Below, in pieces: positions 8,982 to 20,400 of a stretch of DNA of 64,000 bases. The position numbers were made by a program, and so were the translations under genes. The notes beneath the pieces are model-generated. The model was not told the origin of the DNA. It did no database searches and saw only the letters and a list, made by a program, of their open reading frames with translations. This DNA comes from CAINVV01 sp963663005. Its GTDB lineage: Bacteria > Bacteroidota > Bacteroidia > Bacteroidales > Prolixibacteraceae. Numbering within the stretch: position 1 is the stretch's first letter; each line of letters begins with the position of its first letter. Where the stretch lies: contig CAXXHH010000010.1 in assembly GCA_963663005.2 (NCBI GenBank), positions 310,001-374,000 on the forward strand. Direction: 5' to 3'.

Positions 8982-9434
8982 TTACGCCGCATACTCGAAA
9001 GTCGAAACAGTTACTTTCACAGGCGTCTGATTTCTCAGATTGTCACTGATCGGGCAGCGATTCTCTACTTCTTTCAGCCATTTATCAATTGCCGACTGGT
9101 CTGCATCTGTGTCCAGATTAATATTCAAATTGATATTTTGGAATCCTGCTCTTTCTTCGTTGGAAATACCCAAAAATTTACCCGGATTTAAATCACCCTC
9201 CACCTCAATAGAAAGTTTATTAATAGTCAGATTTTGTTCTCTTGCCACGATATGAGCAACAACGTTTATACATCCGGCAAAACCTGCCAGCAAATATTCA
9301 ACAGGATTTGCGCCGTGGTCTGTCCCGCCTAATTCTGCGGGTTCATCGACGACAAGTTTGAAATTTCTGGAATTAGCCACAAATTTGGTAGGGTTTTCAT
9401 TTTCCCCTCTGGTAGAAAAATTTAAAAGTGCCAT
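8982..9434 (-). CDS. OsmC-family peroxidase-like protein
   Basis: 150 residues. The two redox cysteines of OsmC/Ohr proteins are present: one in LAGFAGCINVVAH and one in ENRCPISDNL. These proteins reduce organic hydroperoxides with thiols. The length and the VEYLLAGFAGC pattern fit the OsmC-like branch better than classical Ohr. It converges on tcdA with 28 nt between the stops. No regulator is adjacent. Confidence 0.9.
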   Translation of the reverse strand: MALLNFSTRGENENPTKFVANSRNFKLVVDEPAELGGTDHGANPVEYLLAGFAGCINVVAHIVAREQNLTINKLSIEVEGDLNPGKFLGISNEERAGFQNINLNINLDTDADQSAIDKWLKEVENRCPISDNLRNQTPVKVTVSTFEYAA

Positions 9435-9647
9435 TTTTTTTATTTTTAATGAATAAATTTGATTTTCAATAGAGACAATCCTTTAACAGCATCAAAGGTG
9501 AGGTTCCTGGCATCATCGTGCAATCGCTTCTAATGAGTATTTTAAATACCCGATTGGGGGTATATTGAATATCGAGTGGAAAGAGTCAGAAACTGTGATT
9601 TAAAAAATTAAAATTGCATTCGAAATATTTATCCGAAAACGATCCCA

Positions 9648-10127
9648 ATGGTAACAATCAGACCTATACAACCATCCGATAACCCGGAACTGGCGTCAAT
9701 CATACGAAACACGCTGGCGGAATTTGGCGCTAATCATCCGGGCACCGTTTACTACGATTCTGCCACAGATTCGCTGTTTGAAGTTTTTCAAAAGGATCTC
9801 TCTGCTTATTTTGTGGCCATTGCAGACGATAAAATCGTCGGTGGCGGAGGCATATACCCTACTGATGGTTTACCGGATGGCACTTGCGAATTGGTTAAAA
9901 TGTATTTGTTACCGGAAGCGCGCGGAATCGGATTGGGAAGGAAATTGATTGAACTTTGCCTGGAAGTGGCAAGGAAGAAGGGTTTTAAACGAATCTACCT
10001 TGAGACAATGCCCGAGTTAGTTTCGGCAATAAAAATGTACGAGAAATTTGGATTTGAATTTCTATGCGAACCACTGGGTAATTCGGGGCATTTTGGATGC
10101 GATCTTCATATGATCCTGAACCTCTAA
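9648..10127 (+). CDS. GNAT-family N-acetyltransferase
   Basis: 159 residues. The acetyl-CoA pyrophosphate loop reads LPEARGIGLGRKLIE (motif A, R-G-x-G-x-G/L pattern), followed by the motif B helix KRIYLETMPELVSAIKMYEKFGFEFL. The substrate is unknown. Its stop overlaps the 3' end of the convergent LuxR-type regulator by 4 bp. Confidence 0.9.
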   Translation: MVTIRPIQPSDNPELASIIRNTLAEFGANHPGTVYYDSATDSLFEVFQKDLSAYFVAIADDKIVGGGGIYPTDGLPDGTCELVKMYLLPEARGIGLGRKLIELCLEVARKKGFKRIYLETMPELVSAIKMYEKFGFEFLCEPLGNSGHFGCDLHMILNL

Positions 10128-10789
10128 ATGTAGTACTCAATATTATCGATCCAACCAGCCTTTATTGCATAAATAATTAACTCTGAAGCACTTGAAACAT
10201 TTACCTTTTTAAAAATGTTTTTTCTGTGAGTGCTTACAGTGTGTAAACTGATATTTCTTTTGGATGCAATTTCCTTGGTTGTCAAACCGTTCGCAATCAT
10301 TCGAACTATCTCAATCTCTGAGGTGGTAAGGCTTTTGGGTTCATCAACAACATATTTGCTCTCGTTCAGGTCGAGGTACAAATCGATAATCTCTTCCGAA
10401 TAGAACTTCTTGCCTTTAAGAGTAGCCTGAAGGCATGCCAGGAGTTCATCCCTGTCAACATTTTTGTAAATAACATTCTTAATTCCCAGTTTCGTTAAAG
10501 CCTGAAACTCGGCCTTTGTGATGGCATTGGTTAAAATTAATACCTTGATTTCCGGATATCTCTCAATGATAATTTTCAGATCATCCAATCCGGTAAAGCC
10601 AAGAGCAAAAACATCTGCGATTAGCAATCCCTGACGGATTGTGCCCAGCAGATTCATCAGATCAGATTGCGTTCCTGCCACACCGGCGAGCATAAAACGT
10701 TCATCTTCGCCAAGAACCTGTTTCAGGGTCTCAACCACCAAAAACTGTGAATCGGCTATTATCACATTACTAAAAGTGGCTGGGCTCAT
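10124..10789 (-). CDS. NarL/LuxR-type response regulator
   Basis: 221 residues. N-terminal receiver with phospho-acceptor D59 (LLIADV); C-terminal LuxR helix-turn-helix with LTTSEIEIVRMIANGLTTKE and HTVSTHRKNIF. It is the last gene of a four-gene co-directional signalling run (21427 down to 10124) and lies 39 nt after the REC-kinase-REC gene. It is therefore the probable DNA-binding output of that relay. Targets are unknown. Confidence 0.92.
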   Translation of the reverse strand: MSPATFSNVIIADSQFLVVETLKQVLGEDERFMLAGVAGTQSDLMNLLGTIRQGLLIADVFALGFTGLDDLKIIIERYPEIKVLILTNAITKAEFQALTKLGIKNVIYKNVDRDELLACLQATLKGKKFYSEEIIDLYLDLNESKYVVDEPKSLTTSEIEIVRMIANGLTTKEIASKRNISLHTVSTHRKNIFKKVNVSSASELIIYAIKAGWIDNIEYYI

Positions 10790-10828
10790 TCTGGGGAACT
10801 TTCAGGATTATAACTATTTGGGATCTGT

Positions 10829-12451
10829 TCAATTTGCTAAACGGATTCCGTGACCAGCCAATTTTTCGAGCAACAACTCCTTCTTAATTGGCTTGGTAAT
10901 AAAATCATCGCATCCAGCCTCTGCTGCCCGTTGCCTGTCCTCTGCTCCGGAATACGCTGTAACAGCGAGAATAGGAAGATTTTTCCGCATTCCTTTTATC
11001 TGTCTGGTTGCCTCGTAGCCATCCATAACCGGCATTTTTAAATCCATCAGGATAACGCAGATCTCAGGATGAGCCTTGGATAAACTTACGGCCTCCTGAC
11101 CATTGAAAGCACGAATAATTTTTGTTAACGGGAACTTCAGAAGCACATTGATATAGACAAAATTTATATCATCATCTTCCGCAATCAGAATAGTTTTCGC
11201 ATCATTCGACAAGCTATTGGTGATTACTACTTCCTTGATATCCTGAGCGATCTTTTGATATGGCAAGGTAAAGAAAAATGTAGATCCCTGTCCCTTTTCA
11301 GATTCAAGCCAGATTGTGCCTCCCAACAATTCAATCAATCCGGAGGCAATAGAAAGACCCAAGCCACAACCTTCGTAACCGCGGGTATAGGAATTATCTT
11401 CCTGCATAAAATTTTTGAAGATCGTCTGTTTCCCTTCTTCAGAAATACCTGTGCCGGTGTCCTTTACATAAAATAAAAAATCCTTGCCCTTTAATTCACA
11501 CCCAAGAGTAACAGAACCAGACGGGGTAAACTTAACAGCATTATCCATCAGATGGCGAAGAATTTTGCACAGTAACTCTTTGTCCGTATTAATCCTGATG
11601 TTCTTGTCTGCATCAGGAAATTCAAGTGTTAGAGCAAGATTCTTTGATTCACAAATTTCTCTGTATTGTCTGCCTATTTCGTTGATAACGTATTCCGGAT
11701 AGAAATTCTTCTTATTTACCTCCTGGTTTCCTGAAGTGACCATCGAAATTTCCATGAAATTAGTGACCGTATTAATAAGCCGTTCACTGCTCTCATTGAG
11801 GATGAACAAATATTGATCCTTCTCCTCCTGCTTTAAGTCCGGATCCGTCAATATCTGACCAAAACCCAAAATTCCGTTTAGCGGAGTCCGAATTTCATGC
11901 GAAATATTGTTAATAAATGAGGTTTTGAGCCGGTCACTTGCTTCCGCTTTTTCCTTGGCAGCGCTTAACTCTAAATTCTTCTTGACCAGTTCACGGGTTC
12001 GCTCCTTCACCTTCTCATCCAGAATCAGGTTCTGATCCTGCAATTGTTGCCGCAGGTAACCGGAGTAAAGCAGATTCTTGATCCGTAACCCAACCTCCAA
12101 TAAATCAAATGGTTTGGTAAGGAAATCGCTGGCGCCTCCGGATAATGCCTTTATTTTCGCCTCCGGAGTTATATCGGCAGTCAGAACAAGTATCGGCAAA
12201 TAGAAATTCTCAGGCATCATTGTTTTGAGCATCTCCATTACCTCAAAACCGTTCAGGTAGGGCATAGAAAGATCAAGCAGCAATAAATCGGGCTTGAAAC
12301 TTTCGAAAAGGCCTGCAACCTGCCTTGAATCCGTCGTTGTTCTGATATTCAGATAGCCCTGCATTTCAAGATAGCCATCGAGTACATCTACGTTGGCTTC
12401 CTGATCATCTACTATTAGAATATTTGCTTCTTTTAGGGATAGGTCGATCAT
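10829..12451 (-). CDS. REC-histidine kinase-REC hybrid signalling protein
   Basis: 540 residues, no membrane helix or signal peptide, so cytosolic. Order: receiver with D60 (LLLLDLSMPYLNGFE), a coiled coil (about 135-175), kinase core with H185 in NNISHEIRTPLNGILGF, ATPase boxes LMDNAVKFTP and GCGLGLSIASGL, and a second receiver with D470 (CVILMDLKMPVMDGYEA). Start set at ATG 12451, preceded by AAAGGAAA. An in-frame TTG at 12505 would overlap the upstream gene by 11 nt and is less likely. It probably takes phosphate from the two large hybrid kinases upstream and passes it to the LuxR regulator; no HPt protein is present in the run. Confidence 0.9.
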   Translation of the reverse strand: MIDLSLKEANILIVDDQEANVDVLDGYLEMQGYLNIRTTTDSRQVAGLFESFKPDLLLLDLSMPYLNGFEVMEMLKTMMPENFYLPILVLTADITPEAKIKALSGGASDFLTKPFDLLEVGLRIKNLLYSGYLRQQLQDQNLILDEKVKERTRELVKKNLELSAAKEKAEASDRLKTSFINNISHEIRTPLNGILGFGQILTDPDLKQEEKDQYLFILNESSERLINTVTNFMEISMVTSGNQEVNKKNFYPEYVINEIGRQYREICESKNLALTLEFPDADKNIRINTDKELLCKILRHLMDNAVKFTPSGSVTLGCELKGKDFLFYVKDTGTGISEEGKQTIFKNFMQEDNSYTRGYEGCGLGLSIASGLIELLGGTIWLESEKGQGSTFFFTLPYQKIAQDIKEVVITNSLSNDAKTILIAEDDDINFVYINVLLKFPLTKIIRAFNGQEAVSLSKAHPEICVILMDLKMPVMDGYEATRQIKGMRKNLPILAVTAYSGAEDRQRAAEAGCDDFITKPIKKELLLEKLAGHGIRLAN

Positions 12452-12494
12452 ATTTTCCTTTTTCGTCGTTTCAAATTTACTCAAACTTAAAGTA

Positions 12495-15400
12495 TCAATC
12501 GACAAATTCGTCGATAATTTTTAGAAGAAGGTTTAAATCCAAAGGTTTAGTTATGTATCTCTTAGCCCCTGCTTCAAGTAGCCTTTCGATCTGTTGTGGC
12601 ATCGCATCCGCACTTATCACCACAACGGGAATATTTCGGGTATTTTCATCATTTTGTAATGACTTCAATACTTCACTGCCATGAATATCGGGCAAATTCA
12701 AATCTAGCAGAATCAAATCCGGCTTGTATTCGGTGGCTAACGGAACGGTACTTAATCCGTTTGGATCAGTGAGCAGCCGAATGTCGGATCGTTGAGTCTC
12801 GAGGATCTCAACTACCAATTCGACATTGGATGCATTGTCTTCAATATAAAGAATTAATCCTGATTTATTGGTCAATTTCTGTTCCAGACTGCCAAGCATC
12901 CCAACCTTCTCATCGGAATATTTCTCGCTAAGCGGAAATTCTACCCAAAAAGTACTACCACTGCCCAAAACACTTTCAACGCCGATTGTTCCGCCCATAG
13001 CATCGACAAGTTTCTTGGTTACTGATAGTCCTAAACCGGTACCTTCCGTTTCAGTTTTCTCAGCTCCGATACGCTCAAATGGGTTGAAAAGTTTTGGAAT
13101 ATCTTCCTCTGCAATCCCCATCCCGTTGTCGCGTATTGAAATTCTGACCGGTACAATTCCTGCCTCGTTTTTAGCTTGCACATTTGTTTCAACAAACACG
13201 GCTCCATCTTTCCTGTTATACTTGATTGCGTTCGTAATGAGGTTCAGCAATATTTGCTTAATCCGCTGTTTATCTGACTTTATATACAACAAATTCTCCT
13301 TCGGACTAACCAATTCCAATTTAACATTTCGCTCAGCAGCCTGATGTCTTACTAATTCCATCATTTCTACAATAACCTCATTTACCTGAACAGGTTCAAG
13401 AGATAAGGAAAGACGCCCGGCCTCAATCCTCGAAATATCCAACACCTCGTTAATCAAATCAAGCAGATGCTTTCCGCTTCGCATGATGTGGTTTACACCT
13501 TTCTTTTGCCCTGGATTGAGGTCGCCCATATTCAATAACTGAGCAAATCCAAGAATAGAGTTCATCGGGGTTCTTAATTCATGACTCATCCGGGATAAAA
13601 ATTCACTTTTTGCCAGATTAGCCTTTTCGGCTTCGCTACGCGCATTTCTGATCTCTTCCTCTGATTTTATCCGCTCTGTGATATCTGTTGTCACAATCAG
13701 CAAGCAGCGCATATCTCCAACAAAAATGGAATCAGCAGAAAGTAATCCTACGCGGACATTTCCATTCTTGGTAATGATCTTTATTTCTTTCTTCCGGACA
13801 GGTATATTATTGTTGAGATCTCTCAGAATTTCCTGTCTTATATTTGAATCTTCAAAAAGACCCAATTCGGAGCTCGTCTTTCCAATAATCTCCTCTCTGT
13901 CGTAACCGGTGGTCTCAACAAAAGCATTGTTGGCATCGATAAAATAACCATTTTCGAAAATGGAGATAGACATCATAGCGGAGTTCGACTGAAAGGCTTT
14001 GGAGAACTTCTGCTCCGACAATTCCAGCATCGACATATCTTTGCTAATGCCAAAGAATACAGGTTTATTATCCCAAAATCCGGCCTTAACACGGGTCTCC
14101 ACTGAAATTGGAGTACCAGACTTAGTTACTAGGGGTACAGGGCAGAAAGATGCTTTCCCGACAAGCATTTCGCCAACGATTCTTTGTGCTTCGGTACCTC
14201 GCTCGGGAGGATGGACTAACATCACAGACTGATTCATCAGCTCCTCGCCGGTATATCCCAATCTGTTCCGTACAGTATCATTAACATGGATAATCCTTGC
14301 ATTTTCGTCGAATACCCAAAGGAAATCATCGATGGTATTGAAGAATGTCTCGTAATTCTGCCGTGTCTGCTCCAGCAAGAGTTCGGCTTTTCTGTTATTT
14401 ATCAAACTTGCCAGCATACGGCTCCAGACTATCAGGATATTAATTTCGGCGTTCGAATATTCTCTTCTGTTTCTGACAGAGTCCAATCCGACAAAGCCGA
14501 TAAGAACATTTTCGGAGAACATTGGAATCGTAATAAGTGATTGAATGCCCTGTCGCTCCAGAATTTCCCTTTCAATATTCATAGACGGGGGCAAATCACT
14601 CATCGAAGGAACAACGATATTTTGATTCCTGTGCAACAGCTCCATCCAGTTCGGAAGAGTACTATATGGAAGATTTTTCAGATTATTAATTTCAGGATTT
14701 ATGCCTTCATTACACCATTCGAAGGTGTTTGACATGGTTTCAGCCACTTCGTCAACCTCGAATATATAAGAACGATCTGCTGCCAAAAAATGGCCTATTC
14801 TGCTGATTGCCAAATTTATCGCATCATCAATCTCTGCCAGAGGAAGACCAGTCAATTTTGGGGATAATTGCAGGAGTTCATTCTCAAAATCCTCAGCAAG
14901 TTTACTGTCTGTGATATCCCGAAGGGTTCCATAGGTTCCGATCACTTCATTCTGGTCGTTGACACCGAGTCTGGCGAAGACTTCTATCCAGCGGATGCCG
15001 CCATCCTTTGCAATATACCTGACTTCATGCTTACAGTAATCCTTTTCTCTTTTCAACAAGGGTAAGAAGAGTTCCATATTTCGCTCCCTGTCATCCGGAT
15101 GAACGTAATTAAGAAAAAGTTGCCCGATCGACTCTTCAACACTGAATCCAGTTATTTCTGTCCACGACTTATTCAGAAACAGCCATAATCCCTCCGTATC
15201 AGTAAAGAAAATCACTTCCTTAATATTCTCGACAACAGCTTTATAATTTTGCTCGCTTTTAAGCAATGCGTTTTCGACGCGACTTTTTTCCTCAATTTCA
15301 TTCAGAAGGGTCTTGTTCGCCTCTTCCAATTGAACCGTGCGTTCGGCAATTTTGAGCTCCAGATTTGCATAGAGATCTTTTATCTCCTTATCTTTTTCGA

Positions 15401-17387
15401 TCACATCCAACGCAAAACTGATATTATCGGTGACCTCAATGAGCAGTTCGATCTCTTCGGAATCGAAGAAATTCGCTTCTGAAGAATAAATCATGAGTGC
15501 GCCAATTACTTTTTCCAGCTGTTTAATCGGAATGGCAATGGATGAATGATATCCGCGACTCAGTGCTTCGTTCTTCCACAGTGCCATCCGGGGATCGTTT
15601 TCGATATCATCACAGCAAAAGTGCTTGCCTGCCCTAATCGCATTTCCAGTAGGACCGTTCCCCTCAGGAACATCGCCGACAGAGATATTCTTAATTTTGC
15701 TGAGGTATCCATCTTCATGCCCGGCAAAAACAATCGGTTTAACAAGCATGGTCGCTTCATCAATAAAACCGACCCACGCCATTTGAAAATGGCCAACTTC
15801 AACTGCGATCCTGCATACTTCCTTAAGGAGAAGATCCCTTTCCTTAATCAATACGATCGACTGGTTTATTTTGCTTATAAATGCATAAAAGCGATTTGCC
15901 TTCAATATCTTTCCTTCAGTGATTTTCCGATCAGTGACATCATAAATTATCGAATAAATCATTGTAACATCACCAAACTGAAGCGGACCTGAAAATACCT
16001 CAACATCACGGATTTCGCCGGAAGAGAGACGGTGTTTAAAATTGAAATGTTTCCGCTTTTGATCTTTAGAATTTTGCATTTCGGCCTTCACATCCAAAAG
16101 TGGCAGCGTATTGATGTCTGTAATTGTCAGATTTTCCATTTCCGGCTTCGTCCATCCGTAAAAACTGCAGGCCGCAGGATTTGCGTCCAATATTTTTCCA
16201 GATTCGGGATCAATCAGTAGTATTATTGAATTACTATTTTGGAATAATGCCAGGTAGCGACCTTCACTCAGCCTCAACTCATTTTGAATTTTCTGCCGGT
16301 TTTTAATTTCAATCCGCAATTTCCGGGTAGTGTAGTAAAAGAAATAGGAAACGGAAAACACAACAAGAATTATCACACAGAGAATTAGAATAATATTCCA
16401 TGGGATGCGTTGTAAGGGGTCCGAATAGTCTGAATATAACAATCCTGCATTCGTCACTGATTTGTCGATCAGATTCAAGCCCTTTAACATATCCAGAATG
16501 TGTTGCCATCTGTCCGGATTAGAATAGCCAATCTCAACGACATCATCGAGAACAAGGGATTTCATATGTTCGGCTTCGTGTAACAAATAATCTTTAGAAT
16601 GCCGTTGAGAATATTTGTTATAAATCAGATCAATCGTTTCTTGCTGATGGCTTTGGGCATATTTCCAGCCTTTGAGGGCGGCTTCGCGGAATTTTCGAAC
16701 TAACTCCGGATCACTTTTAATTAATTTATCCGTTGTAAATAACACGTCTCCGTAAAAATCAAGTCCGGACATCATCGGCGAAAGCACCGAATAGGCGATC
16801 CCCTCTTCCTCCAACAAGAATGTCTCATCGGTTGAATAGGCGGAGATCGCATCTACATCCCCATTTATCAGTTGCTTTAAATCAAAAGATTGAGTACTTA
16901 AAACAACATCATTAAGTGAGACACCTTCGCTTTTCAGGAAAGCTATCAATTCGCCAGAATTGGGCTCCAGTGCAATACGTTTCCCAATAAGGTCGCGTGC
17001 ATGTTTGATACCCGACTTCTCCAGCATCAGAAGCACCAATGGAGAATGTTGAAATACTGATGCCAAAATCACCGGACGATTTTGCTTGGAGCGCAGCAGC
17101 AATACCTCAGAAGAGGAGATTCCAAATTCAGCGTCGCCTTGAAAAACGGCTTCATTTGGATCGTGGTTGTCAACTGCTTCAATAAGGTTAACGGCTAATC
17201 CTGCCTCTTTAAAATAGCCTTGCTCAATCGCCGCATAATACCCGGCAAACTGAAATTGGTGCTTCCATTTTAACTGCAAACTTACCTGCCGCAATACCTC
17301 TTCATCCTTTGCAGCTATCGTCAGGAGTGGCAGCATTAACGCGAACAGGAGGCATGCCTTCTTGAAATATGTACTATCTATTCTCAT
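12495..17387 (-). CDS. Hybrid histidine kinase with an NMT1/THI5-like periplasmic binding domain
   Basis: 1630 residues. A signal peptide (1-26) precedes a solute-binding domain of the NMT1/THI5 type (about 30-315, beginning VSLQLKWKHQFQFAGYYAA), then one membrane helix (about 331-352). The cytosolic part has PAS, GAF, coiled coil, PAS, GAF, PAS and PAS domains. The kinase core has RMSHELRTPMNSILGF, TNAIKYNRKDG and GTGLGLSVTKKL, and a C-terminal receiver has LILLDLNLPDIHGSE. The binding domain family recognises pyrimidine or thiamine precursors, alkyl sulfonates and similar small molecules; the ligand here is unknown. Its 3' 390 residues are close to those of the next kinase, showing a local duplication. 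Separated from that gene by 17 nt, so co-transcribed. Confidence 0.9.
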   Translation of the reverse strand: MRIDSTYFKKACLLFALMLPLLTIAAKDEEVLRQVSLQLKWKHQFQFAGYYAAIEQGYFKEAGLAVNLIEAVDNHDPNEAVFQGDAEFGISSSEVLLLRSKQNRPVILASVFQHSPLVLLMLEKSGIKHARDLIGKRIALEPNSGELIAFLKSEGVSLNDVVLSTQSFDLKQLINGDVDAISAYSTDETFLLEEEGIAYSVLSPMMSGLDFYGDVLFTTDKLIKSDPELVRKFREAALKGWKYAQSHQQETIDLIYNKYSQRHSKDYLLHEAEHMKSLVLDDVVEIGYSNPDRWQHILDMLKGLNLIDKSVTNAGLLYSDYSDPLQRIPWNIILILCVIILVVFSVSYFFYYTTRKLRIEIKNRQKIQNELRLSEGRYLALFQNSNSIILLIDPESGKILDANPAACSFYGWTKPEMENLTITDINTLPLLDVKAEMQNSKDQKRKHFNFKHRLSSGEIRDVEVFSGPLQFGDVTMIYSIIYDVTDRKITEGKILKANRFYAFISKINQSIVLIKERDLLLKEVCRIAVEVGHFQMAWVGFIDEATMLVKPIVFAGHEDGYLSKIKNISVGDVPEGNGPTGNAIRAGKHFCCDDIENDPRMALWKNEALSRGYHSSIAIPIKQLEKVIGALMIYSSEANFFDSEEIELLIEVTDNISFALDVIEKDKEIKDLYANLELKIAERTVQLEEANKTLLNEIEEKSRVENALLKSEQNYKAVVENIKEVIFFTDTEGLWLFLNKSWTEITGFSVEESIGQLFLNYVHPDDRERNMELFLPLLKREKDYCKHEVRYIAKDGGIRWIEVFARLGVNDQNEVIGTYGTLRDITDSKLAEDFENELLQLSPKLTGLPLAEIDDAINLAISRIGHFLAADRSYIFEVDEVAETMSNTFEWCNEGINPEINNLKNLPYSTLPNWMELLHRNQNIVVPSMSDLPPSMNIEREILERQGIQSLITIPMFSENVLIGFVGLDSVRNRREYSNAEINILIVWSRMLASLINNRKAELLLEQTRQNYETFFNTIDDFLWVFDENARIIHVNDTVRNRLGYTGEELMNQSVMLVHPPERGTEAQRIVGEMLVGKASFCPVPLVTKSGTPISVETRVKAGFWDNKPVFFGISKDMSMLELSEQKFSKAFQSNSAMMSISIFENGYFIDANNAFVETTGYDREEIIGKTSSELGLFEDSNIRQEILRDLNNNIPVRKKEIKIITKNGNVRVGLLSADSIFVGDMRCLLIVTTDITERIKSEEEIRNARSEAEKANLAKSEFLSRMSHELRTPMNSILGFAQLLNMGDLNPGQKKGVNHIMRSGKHLLDLINEVLDISRIEAGRLSLSLEPVQVNEVIVEMMELVRHQAAERNVKLELVSPKENLLYIKSDKQRIKQILLNLITNAIKYNRKDGAVFVETNVQAKNEAGIVPVRISIRDNGMGIAEEDIPKLFNPFERIGAEKTETEGTGLGLSVTKKLVDAMGGTIGVESVLGSGSTFWVEFPLSEKYSDEKVGMLGSLEQKLTNKSGLILYIEDNASNVELVVEILETQRSDIRLLTDPNGLSTVPLATEYKPDLILLDLNLPDIHGSEVLKSLQNDENTRNIPVVVISADAMPQQIERLLEAGAKRYITKPLDLNLLLKIIDEFVD

Positions 17388-17404
17388 GAGGTGAATACGT
17401 ATAG

Positions 17405-20400
17405 CTATTTGATATATTCATCAATAATCTTTAAAAAATCAGAGACATCCAATGGTTTCGTCAGATACTTTTTGGCTCCGGCGTGCAACAGTCTATCCAA
17501 CTGATGCGGCATGGCATCGGCACTGATAATCACCACCGGAATGGATTTGGTTCTTTCGTCGTTCATTAATAGATTGATTACTTCACTACCATGAATGTCC
17601 GGCAAATTAAGATCCAAAAGAATCAGATCCGGATTATTTGCGACCGCCAGATCGAGTGTGCGCCTTCCCAGCGTACTGGTAACCAGGCGAATATTTGCGC
17701 GCTGACTGGTAAGTATCTGCTCAACCAGTTCAATGTTTGACACATTGTCTTCAACATACAATATGGTTCCTGTCTTTTCCGAGATGATCGATTCAAGTGC
17801 ATCAAGGATGCCCGATTTTTTTAGCTTATCCTGGTGACTCTCACTCTGCGGCAGCTCAATCCAGAAGGTACTGCCTACCCCCAGAATACTATCGACACCC
17901 AGCTTTCCACCCATGGCACCGATCAGCTTTTTGACGACAGCCAATCCAAGTCCGGTGCCTTCCGTCGCAGTCTTCTCTGCTCCAACCCGCTCAAATGGAA
18001 CGAACAGTTTAGGGATATCCTCTGACGCTAGTCCGATGCCGCTATCAATAACAGAAATCCGGATCATGTCAGATTCTCCCTCACTCTTTGGTTTGATCTC
18101 TGACTTAATAACCACAGAACCACCCTCTTTATTGTATTTTATTGCGTTATTCATCAAATTCAGCAGTACCTGCTTCAGGCGCTGCCTGTCTGACTTCACA
18201 TAGCTATTGGTATCGGAAGTATTAACCACTTCAATAGATATTTGCCGTTCAGATGCCTGGATACGGACAATGTCTATCGCTTCCTGGATGATACCGTTCA
18301 GTTGAACCGGCTCGATCGACAAAGAGAGCCTGCCCGATTCGATCCTGGAAATATCGAGTACCTCATTGATCAGGTCCAGCAGGTGTTTGCCACTCTTCAT
18401 TATATGGTTGACCCCTTTCCGCTGGCCATTGTTCAAATCGCTCATTTCCAACAGTTGAGCAAAGCCCAGGATCGAGTTCATCGGGGTACGTAATTCATGG
18501 CTCATTCTGGACAAGAATTCACTCTTTGCAAGATTTGCCTTATCTGCCTCTATCCGGGCTACCTGGAGATCGACCTCCTTCTTTTTCCTTTCCTCAATTT
18601 CCTGCAAAAGACTATTGTTCGTCTCAGCCAGCTGAATGGTTCGCTCCTTAATTTTGAGTTCGAGATTGGCATTCAGGTCACGAATTTCATTCTCAGCCTG
18701 TTTCCGATTTGTAATATCCTGTTTTACGGCCAGGTAATTGGTAATAACATTGTTTTCGTCATGAATTGGCGTGATCAAAATATTTTCCCAAAAAAACTCA
18801 CCGTTTTTCTTCTTATTAATCCACTCACCATGCCACTCTTCTCCTCTGGTAATCGTTTCCCACATTTGCTGGTAAACACTATTGTCGGTTTTTCCTGATT
18901 GAAGAATTTTTGTGGATTGGCCGACGACCTCTGCAAAGCTATATCCGGTTGTTGCTTCGAAGGCCGGATTTACATATTCAACATTTGCATTCAGATCCGT
19001 AATAACAATCGTCGCCGGACTTTGCTCCACTGCAAGGGAGAGTCTTTTGAGTTCAATGTCTTTCTGCTTCTTTTCGGTTATATCATTGTCTGTTCCACGG
19101 TACCCAATCAGGTTACCAGCATCATCCAGTACAGGCAAGCCATTCGTAGAAACCCAAATAAACCTTCCATCTTTCGTGATTACGCAATTTGTCAGGTTTT
19201 TAAACTGTTCCTTTCTTGCGAAAGCAGCAAACGTCTTCATCTTATAAGTTTCACGATCCTCTGAAGGATGAAGATCATAGAAATGCATAATCCCGATCAT
19301 TTCTTCCGGTGTATAACCCCACACAGTTGTGGACATTTCACTAACATAGGTATAGAGACCTGAATCATCTATCTCCCATACGATAGTTTGACTTTGCTCC
19401 GCCAACTGACTGAAACGCTTCTCACTTAATTTTAACGCTTCATCCTTCTTTCTACCTTCTGTAATATCTTCTTTAATAGCGAGATAGTGCGTTATAGCGC
19501 CTTGCTTGTCAAGAATTGGGGTGATGACCGAAGATTCCCAATATAGCTCACCATTTTTTCTTTTATTGTGAAAAAGTCCCTTCCATTGGCTTCCCGATGA
19601 AATCGAATTCCATAAATCACAGTATTCAATGCTTGAAGTTTCGCCTGATTTTAGTACTCTGGGATTATTTCCTTTTAGTTCTTCCAGGCTATACCCGGTC
19701 GTCTCTGAGGCTTTCGGATTAGCGTATTCAATATCTCCGTCAACATTGGTTATCACAATACTCACCGGACTCTGTTCCACGGCCCGCGAAAGCTTTCGAA
19801 GTTCGTCCTCTGCCAATTTCCGGTCATTAATGTCGGTAAGAGAACCGGTGCCTCCTATCAGTACTCCGTTTCTGATATTTGCGGAGGTGGAAGAACGAAC
19901 CCATCGCACTTTTCCCTCTTTGGTAATATACCGATACTCCAGGAAGGAAGAATCCCTGTCGGCAAGATTTGAGAGAGCCTCCATCAGTATAGGCCTGTCA
20001 TCCGGGTACATGTAGCCAAAGAAATTTTTCCCAATTAATTCGTCGGGACTGTACCCAACAATTTTTTCGATAGCCGGACTAACATATTTGATAATACCGG
20101 AGTTGTCGATTTCATAAATGGCATCGTTGACAGTTTCAACCAGGTAGCGAAAAGTTTCTTCGCTCTTTTTCAGTCTTTCTTCCGTAATTTTTCGTTCGGT
20201 AATGTCCCTGGTAATAAAAATCAAACCTGTTGGCTGGCCTTCAGCATCTTTGATAAATTCGCCATTCACCTCAATATCGAAATTACTTCCATCGGCTCTA
20301 ACACCAGTATAATCTTCTGCACCAAAAAATTCGCCATGAAACATTTTTTCAATGTTTCGCATTGCCCGCTCATGATCTTTTGGAGCTACAAACTCAAAGA

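Noticed and set aside
9540..9570. ATACCC-gattgg-GGGTAT inverted repeat upstream of the GNAT gene.
   Set aside because: Only 6 bp per arm, no T-tract and no second copy seen; can occur by chance.
12452..12505. 18-residue N-terminal extension of the REC-kinase-REC protein.
   Set aside because: Needs a TTG start overlapping the upstream gene; an ATG with AAAGGAAA before it lies at 12451.
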